A DNA stretch of 64,000 nt, taken from the NCBI GenBank assembly GCA_002633025.1, contig NMRB01000946.1, positions 77,849 to 141,848 of the forward strand, read 5' to 3'. This stretch comes from Notospermus geniculatus. Its lineage: Eukaryota > Nemertea > Pilidiophora > Heteronemertea > Lineidae. Made by a program: the position numbers and the translations under genes. Under the pieces are notes generated by a model that saw only the letters and a list, made by a program, of their open reading frames with translations, did no database searches and was not told the origin of the DNA. This document shows positions 34,201 to 43,500 of the stretch, piece after piece (position 1 is the stretch's first letter; each line of letters starts with the position of its first letter).

Positions 34201-36583
34201 TAGACTAGTCGTGCTACGTCATAATGCAACAGTCCCATATAAAATGCTTTCCGACGAGTGACCAGTCTGCCGTGGTTGTCAAGGACGCTGACAGTGAACC
34301 AATCAGAAAATGTTTCATGTATTTCGTTAGTTACGCAAACGCCCTCTAGTGGTAAATCGGCGGGGATCGGGCCATTGTAAGCAGTGTCTATGAACGATAG
34401 GTATGAGTGAGAAGACACTGCGAAAGGAGTGTACTTCTGTCAGGAGGATACCTCTCTGTTGAGGACGCCGAAGTTCAGTCCCACAGAGGTCATTTCTGTT
34501 CTTATTGGCCTCTCAGGACACTTATCTCAATTGAGGAGACCAGTCCCGAAAGTGTCCTTAATAGAGAGGTTCCACTGTAAGTTTTGTGCAAACGAAAAGG
34601 CCTAGATTCTTTTATTTTACCTTTTTCTATCTGGTGTCCAAGAGTTATCAAGTTCACCGCGCAAGCACCGAACACGAGGATAACGATGAGAACGCTACAC
34701 AAGTGCCTGGTCCGGGTCCCAAAACAGGCCTTTATGGAGTCCTGGATGGTGGCAGCATTGCATTCTCTGGCAACATAAGCTAAGAGAAAGAGGCACGTGG
34801 CCACCATCGCGACGCAAACCTGTAAACAGGATTGTGAAAGAGTTAAGCCTACCTTTGTTAATTTGGTCCCCCAGTGCTATTATGAGGACAATACACGCCC
34901 CGAAATCCAGTAGGATTATAATGGAACTGCAGAAATTCATGGCTCGGCTTCCAAAACATGAGCGAACTATTTCCTGCAGGGAGGAGGCCCTGCATTCCCG
35001 TGCCGCGTAAGCCGAAAGGCACAGGCAAGTTACCACCATCAGCAGGCAAACCTGTAAAAAATGACCGCATGTCTTCAGATGTCTTGCCTTTGTTTCGTGG
35101 TGATTCTGAGTATGACGTCACCAGGAGGCCCGTCTCTCGGTGGGATTCGGTAAATCCCGACAATGAGGTGAAAAGCGTTAATTGATTATGCCGACACCTA
35201 TAAACGAAGTCAGGAACCAACCAACACGCAATGCGACACAGATAGCAATCTCGTTCGTATCCAGATGCTGGAGGCAATGGGTGCCCATTTAATTTTACGT
35301 GAGATGTTTGAGAGAAGTCATCACATACCGCCTCTACGATTAAACAAAAGACAATTCCTCCACTCTCGTTGATTGCCATTGGGTAGTTCAGCAGTCCCAT
35401 GCCTATTGTGATGTTAGCGAGGAGAAAGCCGCCAGCTAGCCATGATGTGCCTGGAAAGAAATATTGGCGAACTATTGTAACTCGGACAACAATTGCTAGG
35501 ACTACCATTCCTTCCACACCGGGTCGTCCGCCGCGGACGCACAGGCCTGAGCGTGTGTTGCCCGGTCGGAGGTTTCGCTGCTTTCTCCCTCCGAGGTGGT
35601 GAATATGTCTCCGAAAAGGAAGAGATGAATAGAGAGTGTGATGAAACCGGATTGTCAGCGCAGCGTCGATCGATAAGCATACGTGTTCGGACAGCCGTCC
35701 CTAGCGACGGCTGCGTCCCGGACAATCGCGAAAACACGTGCGGGTTGTGACTAGTTATGAAGCACAGATGGAAGCTCGACACGAGAATACAGATGGTGCG
35801 CATTTTAGCATTCCTTCTATTTAACTCATCGTCCACTTGCCTAACATGAAGAATCCCGGTTACCTAGGAAACCAACATCTTATTCAGTTTACTTTTTTCC
35901 CAGACGTGTTGTCCAATCGGGACGACCACGTGTCAAAGCCCTGTTTAAAATGCCCCGCTCGTCGGACGACACCATCGACATGTAACTATGTGATAACAGG
36001 TAATCATGTGATCACACGGTTTATTGATCTGTTATTTCCAAGTCAAGCCGAGTTTGTCGCTAAATGTATGGCCTACATTAACAAATATCTCTCTTTGATT
36101 ATGACAAGAAGGATTAAAAAAATAAAAGGGCTGCGTTAAAAATAATTTTGAGTCTGCACCGTCAAGAAAGGAATGAGTATACGTTTTTACAAATAGACAA
36201 AAATTGATTGAACGTGCCGAGAATTTTCGGCTCCTGTGTTTCGAGAACCATGAAAGACTTGCTGTGGGTGGTTGCACCTTATAATAGGCTGTAGTATCGC
36301 CTTGTTGAGTGCCCGAATGACCCTCAGTGGTCTGGGGTGCAGGCTTCAAACCTGTAGCCGACTGACGTCGGAGTGGTTCAATTCCACCTTTCGGGCGAAA
36401 TTAGAAGACCAAGTGCTGGCTTCCTTTTTACTGACTGTGTTCATCTTTTTTGTATCGCAGAATTTTGGCTGACATTCTCAACTCACCTTCCTGTTGTGAT
36501 TCCGGTCTATGCACGTGTGTGATGAGGAGAGGTTCCCTTTCCGTGCTCATTGATTGATACCCGTAGATCTTCTCAGGCACCAT
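31256..36583 (-). CDS. SLC38A7/8-type amino acid transporter (AAAP family), complete, 9 coding exons plus one alternative exon
   Basis: Multi-pass amino acid transporter, family SLC38. Coding exons in order: 36487-36583, 35329-35450, 34853-35051 or 34621-34819 (alternatives), 33576-33711, 33220-33327, 32651-32672, 32257-32609, 31766-31950, 31256-31455. Phases join without a break to give 473 residues, typical for ~11 membrane helices. The start chosen is the Met before VPEKIYGY. Hallmarks: GTSWLAGGFLLANITIGMG (first helix, exon 2), NYPMAIN, GDQINKG, KYSSCVGA (residues split over exons 4-5), LPTIITLPLQ, GVFGLLTFG, SYP-like LLSYH, PEISKVIAVLGG and FPGLCFIRI at the end. The 33576 donor is CAG/GCGAGT, a GC-AG intron required by the frame. 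Exon 6 is only 22 nt. The 5' border of exon 7 is doubtful. Family is near certain; exact orthologue is not. Confidence 0.93.
33058..33214. mobile_element. 157-bp foldback/MITE abutting a splice donor
   Basis: TAAAGGCCTGAACCCACTGTC on the left pairs with GTTAGTGGGTTCGGGCCTTTA on the right; CGCGTTTT/AAAACGCG extends the arms. The right end coincides with position +6 of the donor of exon 5 in the SLC38-like gene (exon ends 33220, GTGAGT is 33219-33214). The TA ends may be the target duplication. Confidence 0.8.
33883..34433. mobile_element. ~550-bp DNA element with 83-bp terminal inverted repeats
   Basis: The arms 33883-33965 and 34351-34433 are near-perfect reverse complements (TACACTCCTTTCGCAGTG... 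pairing with ...CACTGCGAAAGGAGTGTA). It lies in the intron between alternative exon 3B and exon 4 of the SLC38-like gene. The inside has no transposase. Outer sequences (GGGGGACCCTTCTTAATGACC at 33853; CCTTAATAGAGAGGTTCCACT at 34557) are also weakly inverted, so the true element may extend to about 33850-34578. Confidence 0.8.
34444..34578. repeat. GAGAGGTTCCACTG-type repeat
   Basis: Contains repeated variants of CCTCTCTGTTGAGGACGCC, CCTCTCAGGACACTTATC and CCTTAATAGAGAGGTTCCACT. The internal phrases are in both orientations, giving a weak fold. It probably belongs to the composite element to its left and ends about 40 bp from the donor of exon 3B. Confidence 0.5.
34621..34819 (-). CDS. Alternative exon 3B of the SLC38-like gene
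   Basis: 199 nt, phase 0 in and phase 1 out, acceptor TTTACAG and donor AAAAAG/GTAAAA. It encodes 66 residues beginning VCVAMVATCLFLLAYVARE and ending LGHQIEK. It aligns without gaps to exon 3A (34853-35051), with 35 of 66 residues identical. It covers the second and third membrane helices. Only 33 nt separate it from exon 3A, too short for an intron, and joining both would shift the frame, so the two should be mutually exclusive. Confidence 0.9.
34853..35051 (-). CDS. Alternative exon 3A of the SLC38-like gene
   Basis: 199 nt, phase 0 in and phase 1 out, acceptor TTTTTTACAG and donor ACAAAG/GTAGGC. It encodes 66 residues beginning VCLLMVVTCLCLSAYAARE and ending LGDQINK. GDQ matches the usual SLC38 third-helix motif better than the GHQ of exon 3B, so 3A is likely the ancestral-type exon. 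Either exon joins exon 2 and exon 4 in frame. Confidence 0.92.
36245..36286 (+). promoter_or_regulatory. Type 3 Pol III promoter of tRNA-Sec (PSE-like + TATA)
   Basis: TTATAATA lies at 36279-36286, that is -32 to -25 from the tRNA start. ACCATGAAAGACTTG (36248 on) lies near -63 to -49, where the proximal sequence element of animal tRNA-Sec genes is expected. tRNA-Sec is known to use such an external promoter instead of relying on internal A and B boxes. TATA placement is convincing; the PSE assignment is by position only. Confidence 0.7.
36311..36397 (+). tRNA. Selenocysteine tRNA, anticodon UCA
   Basis: Decodes UGA as selenocysteine in selenoprotein mRNAs with a SECIS element. The 87-nt length equals that of animal tRNA[Ser]Sec. 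Visible parts: acceptor GCCCGAA pairing with TTCGGGC and discriminator G, D-arm CCTCAGTGGTCTGGGG, anticodon arm CAGG-CTTCAAA-CCTG with TCA at 36346-36348, long variable arm CCGAC-TGAC-GTCGG, and T arm GGTGG-TTCAATT-CCACC. The variable-arm stem differs from the vertebrate one in a paired, compensatory way. It lies on the plus strand inside intron 1 of the SLC38-like gene (minus), about 1 kb before GTF3C3. Confidence 0.98.
36425..36429 (+). terminator. Pol III terminator T5
   Basis: TTTTT occurs 28 nt after the tRNA-Sec 3' end; it is the first run of four or more T residues downstream of the gene. Confidence 0.7.
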
Positions 36584-37426
36584 TTTGGCAATTTTTTGGC
36601 AACATCCGAGGCACAAGGCAGGTTATCCGCTGGCAAAGTCACCTTCTTGGCTCCCACTTTCCAATTCAGCAGGACTGTCGTCCCCAGTTTATGGGTGAAT
36701 GTATGTAGATCAAGTCCGGCTCGGGATTCCGGGATTTGTTGCGAAGGTTATGTAATCCCAACGTTTGCGGTCATCATCGACGTAACCAACGGACGTGCTA
36801 TCAGTTACCTATTAATATTTTTGACAAGAGCCCTTTGTGACACTTTACGCAGTTCAGGGAAACCAAAACGCAGTAAGGCCAAGAGAACTGTTTGTGAGAT
36901 GAGGTCTCGTGTGGGACACCATGATACGGCCCGTTTATGTCGCGACGTCTGTTGCTGTTGTCTCTGCTTCACTTCTTGAAGCCACAGAAAAGTAGGCCCC
37001 TAGCCTAGTTTCAAACCCAACCCAAGGACTGAATGTGCTTTGAATCAAACCTATCATAAGCGCCCACTCTACGGTCATATAATAGGCCGAATCCGAATTT
37101 CAAAAAAGTTGCCTTGAAAATTTGACCCGACGGGCGACTAATCAGCTCCAGTGTGGGGAAATAGGCGGGGTGGGGGTGGCGGTGGCGGTGGGGTGGGGTG
37201 TGGGTTTATATGAGTACCGGTAGGGGCTAAAGGGTACACTTTGTGTGAAGAGCTTCATGAAGGCTAAATGCCAAGTCGATCCAAGCTCGCGAGAAAATCT
37301 GGACGCCGATTACGTAATCCGGAAAATCCGATTACATGCGCTGGGTTGTTCGTTTTCGTCTTCAGGCAACCTCCACGGTAGACATGGAAATCAACCCCAA
37401 AGGTTTACAATGAAAAACCAACAAAC
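36584..37426. promoter_or_regulatory. Shared upstream region of the SLC38-like gene and GTF3C3 (head-to-head)
   Basis: 843 bp separates the two opposed start codons. It includes a G-rich stretch (37157-37205, repeats of GGGTGGGGGTGGCGGTGG) that could bind Sp/KLF factors or form a G-quadruplex. There is no obvious TATA box. Any 5' UTR exons of either gene were not resolved. Confidence 0.5.
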
Positions 37427-37541
37427 ATGGCGCACGTGGGACAGGACAAAAATAAATTTGGTTCTCTTTTGGAGGGAAATCTGTCTCAAGAGCAGCTCGA
37501 TGAATACCAACGGATGAAAAATTCGGTCAGTGAATCCACAG
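37332..37541 (+). repeat. Duplicated segment containing GTF3C3 exon 1, copy 1
   Basis: About 200 bp repeats nearly identically at 37868-38070. Both hold the start codon and first donor of GTF3C3. Copy 2 begins right after a single N (37867), so a joined-allele artefact is likely. Confidence 0.8.
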
Positions 37542-40500
37542 GGACTTGAGGCATGCATTGCAGGGGTGGTGGGCGTGTTACAGAGGTCCAATAACACACC
37601 CCCGAGTAGGCCTAATGCCCCGGTATACTAACGTAGGCCTATAGACATGTTGCTAAAGTCGGCCATTTTTTCCCAGAGGGTGTAAACAAACACTGAATGT
37701 ACAGTGAATGTACACCATTGATGCACAGCATGTTTTAAAACCTGCAATTACACAAAAACTTCTGTGAAAAGTTCCAAAATGAACACCTGCTCAGCAATGC
37801 TACATAAGTGATGCAATGTGCCCAGGCCGAAATTTGTGAAGATACTTCACACAAAAAAATTTAAAAGNACATGCGCTGGGTTGTTCGTTTTCGTCTTCAG
37901 GCAACCTCCACGGTAGACATGGAAATCAACCCCAAAAGTTTACAATGAAAAACCAACAAACATGGCGCACGTGGGACAGGACAAAAATAAATTTGGGTCT
38001 CTTTTGGAGGGAAATCTGTCTCAAGAGCAGCTCGATGAATACCAACGGATGAAAAATTCGGTCAGTTAATCTCAGGGTACACGACGAATATCGTTTAAGC
38101 AAAATATTGAGCGTATCCACAACGTCAACACCAGTAGCTAAGCTCATCCGACAATAGAGTGAGCCATGTCATGTCTGTCAACTGTCATATGATGTCTCTT
38201 TTTTCGGACACATGCATGCATGCAGTAGGCCTACTCAATAAACACGATTATTAATTTGTTTCTACAGTTGACGATGATGAAACACGGAGATACGAACTAG
38301 TTTCCCTCATGTTGTGCCACTGCCATACCGTACCGGTATCTGATCTGATCCCCCAGTCAGCAGCAGAGCCGAGGCGGACGCCACACTCTGACTCAGACTC
38401 ACCACACTAATAGCGCCTAGTGACTAGCTACGCCCCCTAGCCTAACAACTGGAGTCACTGCTGTCGTGTTGTGACTTATGTTGTTGTGCTCACACTGCTG
38501 CCCAGTGGTTAGCTTTACTTTATGTTGGCCTAGGTCTGGTCCTGTGAGTGGGGTATCATAAATACTGGATTGAATGGTATGACAATATTGTGAATGAATG
38601 ATGAGGCAATTATGCAATACGCCGAATAATAAAAGTTCCATTATACATATTTCAGACAGCAGGTCTGGTGGAGTCGAGCACTGAAAATGACACCTCACAT
38701 GAAGACATGGATGTCACAGCTCTGGAGAAACTTGCTTCTGTTGCTACGTTTGTTAAGGATACAGAACAAATCATCGAGGTTGAGGTGGAAAGAAGAAGTA
38801 AATCTGCTGAACCCGAGGGATTGCCGTCTCAAACACTTCTTCACACAGTTAACCCAGAAACCTCAAAGATGACTACTATAGACTTGAGCAGTGAATTGAC
38901 TATCAAATATCTGAAAGGTAAGACCAAAGAAAATTAATGTGTGGNNNNNNNNNNNNNNNNNNNNNNNNNNNNNNNNNNNCCCCTCAACAGGGTAAATTTT
39001 CTTCATATTACCGGGTAATCTTTTATTCTCTTTGTAGGTGAAATTGAGTTTGTCGATTTCATGAAGCAGATGCCGTTTGTAGACAAAGATGTTGAAGAAG
39101 GGGACGCAGATGTTCCTGGTGAAGGAGACGATGTGACTGCCGATCCTTCAGACATGAATGTTGAAATGGAAGAAAAAGCCTCAACATCAACAAGTACGTT
39201 TCTTATCATTTGTCCACTTCCGATTGTGCTTCGCTAAGTGTATCACCTTGTTGATAGATTTACCTATTTCCCTCAGAAACCACACTTTCACATGCTACCC
39301 TGCCTCATCCTGATTGCATTAGCTTTTGTATCATCACAATGCTACTCATCTATTCGCTTAATGTTTCTGCCACTCTGAGTTAGATTTTACAACAATATCA
39401 ACTGAGGTTTTCTTCCCTTACTTCTTCAGCACCAGAAGATGTTCCAAAGAAAAGGAGGAAAAGACAGCGCAAGATGCATTCTCGTCTTCCAAAGGACTTG
39501 CAGGGGTTGATGGGGGAAGCAAATCTGATGTTTGCTCGAGGCAAACATGATGAGACTCTCAAAATGTGCATGGAAGTGATCAGATTAGGTTAGTCTCTCT
39601 ATGCCACTGAAATCTGTTTTGTTGCCAGCGGCCTGATGAGGATCCCAACTGAACTGGTCCTCATTCACCCTTTTAACCAACAAGCAGTAAGATATCTGTT
39701 GTAACTGATTTGTGGTCACTCTTCCATCTTGTTTTTCTTCATTTAGCTCCAAATGCTCCTGAACCATTCCAGACGCTTGGTATGCTCTATGAAGAACTTG
39801 ATGATCTGGAAAAGTCAATGCAGGTATGTGTGCTGCAATAGAGACTTCACCTCTTCGATTTAGTTAACTCCCTGTGTCTAGTTTCTATTTACTTCAAGCT
39901 TGTAGCATAAAGTCTGTTGGCCAGGGAAATTCATTTGACCTGCAGTCATATTTTCATTTCCTGCTTCCAGTTTCATCTGATTGGTGCCCATCTGGCTCCA
40001 TCAGACTCTGAACAGTGGTGCAAGTTGGCTGAGATGGCCATAGACTTCGGGAGGCTGAAGGAGGCATGTCAGTACTACACCAAAGGTAAGATAGACAGAT
40101 TTTTTTTATTGTATCAAGAAAACTCTGCTTAGGCCACATAAAAAAAATCTTTAGTTTAGCATCAGCGCCCGCCTCGAATTTTCTCGCCGCCTCAAAAAAA
40201 ATTTTTTNTTTCTGTTAGGTTGAGCAACCTCTTTTTGGGGCTTGTATTCTTTCCTTAATTGCTGTCACGTCCTGTTTGGATGGGATACTTCTAATCTACA
40301 TTTGGGTTTCAGCTCAGACTGTTCTAGAGTTTCGGATTGTAAAGTTCCAGCCTGAAGAAGACCCCGGTTGGGGTCGAAAATTCGCAAACACTCTGGAAAT
40401 TGCCTTTTCATTTATCACAATGCTACTCATCTATTCGCTTGATGTTTCTGCCACTCTGACTTAGATTTTACAACAATATCAACTGAGGTTTTCTTCCCTT

Positions 40501-43500
40501 ACTTCTTCAGCACCAGAAGATGTTCCAAAGAAAAGGAGGAAAAGACAGCGCAAGATGCATTCTCGTCTTCCAAAGGACTTGCAGGGGTTGATGGGAGAAG
40601 CAAATCTGATGTTTGCTCGAGGCAAACATGATGAGACTCTCAAAATGTGCATGGAAGTGATCAGATTAGGTTAGTCTCTCTATGCCACTGAAATCTGTTT
40701 TGTTGCCAGCGGCCTGATGAGGATCCTAACTGAACTGGTCCTAATTCACCCTATTAACCAACAAGCAGTAAGATATCTGTTGAAACTGATATTTGGGGTC
40801 ACTCTTCAATCTTATTTTTCTTTGTTTAGCTCCAAATGCTCCTGAACCATTCCAGACGCTTGGTATGCTCTATGAAGAACTTGATGATCTGGAAAAGTCA
40901 ATGCAAGTATGTGTACTGCAATAGAGATTTCACCTCTTCGATTCAGTTAACTCCCTATGTCTAGTTTCTATTTACTTCAAGCTTGTAGCATAAAGTCTGT
41001 TGGCCAGGGAAATTCATTTGACCTGCAGTCATATTTTCATTTCCTGCTTCCAGTTTCATCTGATTGGTGCCCACCTGGCTCCATCAGACTCTGAACAGTG
41101 GTGCAAGTTGGCTGAGATGGCCATAGACTTCGGGAGGCTGAAAGAGGCATGTCAGTACTACACCAAAGGTAAGATAGACAGATCTTAAGACATTTGTTGT
41201 ATCAAGAAAACTCTGCTTATGTCGATTACTGAATGAATCCCAAATATCTTTTCCAGCAATCAAGTATGACCATGAAAACACGACCCTGATATATCAGAGG
41301 AGCCGACTGTATCAAGAGACAGGAGATATGCATTTAGCTATAGATGGATTCAACAATGTCCTGAGGCTGCTTCCTAAAACTGAGGGGGAGAAGTATCTGC
41401 AGCTAGCCNAGGGATTTGACAAAAGTAATTAATCAGACGTATGAGAAATGTTTAAAAAAGAACCAGCTGCATTCTGCAGAGACGAGAGTAATCATGAAAT
41501 GTCATTGTTATTTCTAATTCCTTGTTTCAGTTGTTTCATGAATTGAAAAGGATTCCTGAGGCAATACAAACAATGGAAAAAGCCTTTGAAATGCATCCTA
41601 CTTTGGTCACCCCGGCAGGTCAGTACCAGGACATCCTCTTGTGTACCGTACATGTTATTTTCAGTACAGGTTTCGATTCTCTGTCAACTGAACACTTGTT
41701 TTGGCAACATGTTGTTGCATACCTTTGAAGGCATAATTCACTGGTTGCCTGTAAGTTGTTTGTAGTCTGTATGCATGCCCCATTTTGTCTTGCAGATGTG
41801 AACCTCCTCGTAGAACTCCATATGACACAGCAGGAATATCTGAAACCTTTACTTGTAAGTCTCGTCGCAGTTTATCCATTATGTATTGTTGAATTATCCT
41901 CTATGGGTTGGTCGCAATGCCTACTCTTCAGAAAGGACAGAATGACACAAAGCATAGATTTTATCAGGAAGGAAACTGCAGCCATAAGTCTGCTCTTTTG
42001 CAGGTTCTGGTGGAATCATGCGCTGCGGTCTTGACAACTGATGATGGAAAGACTGTGGAGGGGAAAGATGCCAAGGAGCTCATCGCCAATGATGAGCAAC
42101 GAGAAAAGTTACAAAGGTACATATGATATGTCATCAACACATCGTTACTGGTTACAAACTAGATGGAAATACGCTCAGTTGGCTCAGGTCCGTTATTGGG
42201 AAAGTTTGATGAATGATTTCTGTAGAAAACCAGAAGCATGGTACATGTATCTAGAGAGTCTGTTCATGTTTTCAGTCTTGAAATAGGAGCAGATGTGCCT
42301 ATTGATCTCCGAGTGAAGATGATCCTTTGTTTAATACATTTGAGGACACTGCAAGTTGTGCAGGTAAGTATGGCGTGGTTAGTTCAGGATGCTGGTGCCG
42401 TGTCTTTCACCATAATAACCCATTCAAATCTCATCAGGATATCAATGCTTAGTTCAGCCAGTAGCTCATAGATGGCGTGTGTGAGGATTTGTCACTCAGA
42501 GTGTGAGGATTTGTCACTCAGAGCCCTGCAGTTAAGGTTTTGATGAATGGACACATTTTGGAAAGAACTTGAACTGTTTGAGCAATTCGTGTTGAAGTAT
42601 ATCTGATGTTTCATTTCTTACATGTTTTCCTTTACAAGGCCCTGCTAGTCCCCCTGTTTGAGGAGAGTCCCAATGACATGGGCGACCTCTATCTTGATGT
42701 CGCTGAAGCGTTCATGGAGAAAGATGTCTACAAAGAAGCTAAGCCAATCCTTGCCACTCTTGTCCACTCAGATGCTTACAATCTGGTGAGTTCATCTCTG
42801 TCCTTTACAAGACGTGTCCCGGCAGCAAATTCTTTCTCATTTGCAGACGTTGGGTCTTGGTCATGGCACACACAATGTGCAACTGGTAATACACCTGCAG
42901 GCCACTTCACAAAGTGAACTTTTGTACCAAATAAGGAAAACTGGTTCTTCTCTTGTTTCAGGCAGCAGTGTGGTTCATTTATGGTGAATGTCTCAATGCC
43001 CTTGGTGAACAGAACAATGCAGCCGAGGCCTTCAAACATGTGGTTGAGTTGGCACCTCAGCATTTTGGTGCCAGAGTGTCACTCTCAGCTATACAGCAAC
43101 AGCTAGGCAAGCCAGAGGAGGCCCTTAGGGCTCTAACTCAGGGTAAGAATTATTGGGATTCCTCCAGTAGCCTCTTTTTCTTGTAACTTCTGATTTCTGA
43201 GAGTTACTTTCTTATTCTGTTTGCTTACATCATGTCGTTACTTTCAGAGACTGGCAAAATTGCTGAGGAAATAACTGGACAGGTTGGTTAGGCTTTTTTC
43301 TTTCACAAGTAGCAGTAAAACAGGATAATAGTGAGGTTTCGCAAGTGCCCGGTTAGGCCATACGACGATGTTTATCCATTGTTTGGGTATACCCATACAA
43401 TAGATAAACATCGTCGTAGGGCCTAACCGGGCACTTGGGAAACCTCACTAATGTTGCATCAGTGTGGTGCTTCATATAGTGCATTGATTGATACTTTATG

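Noticed and set aside
35414-35836. 140-codon minus-strand frame upstream of exon 2 of the transporter
   Set aside because: It overlaps the true exon 2 (35329-35450) in another frame and has no membrane segments or family likeness.
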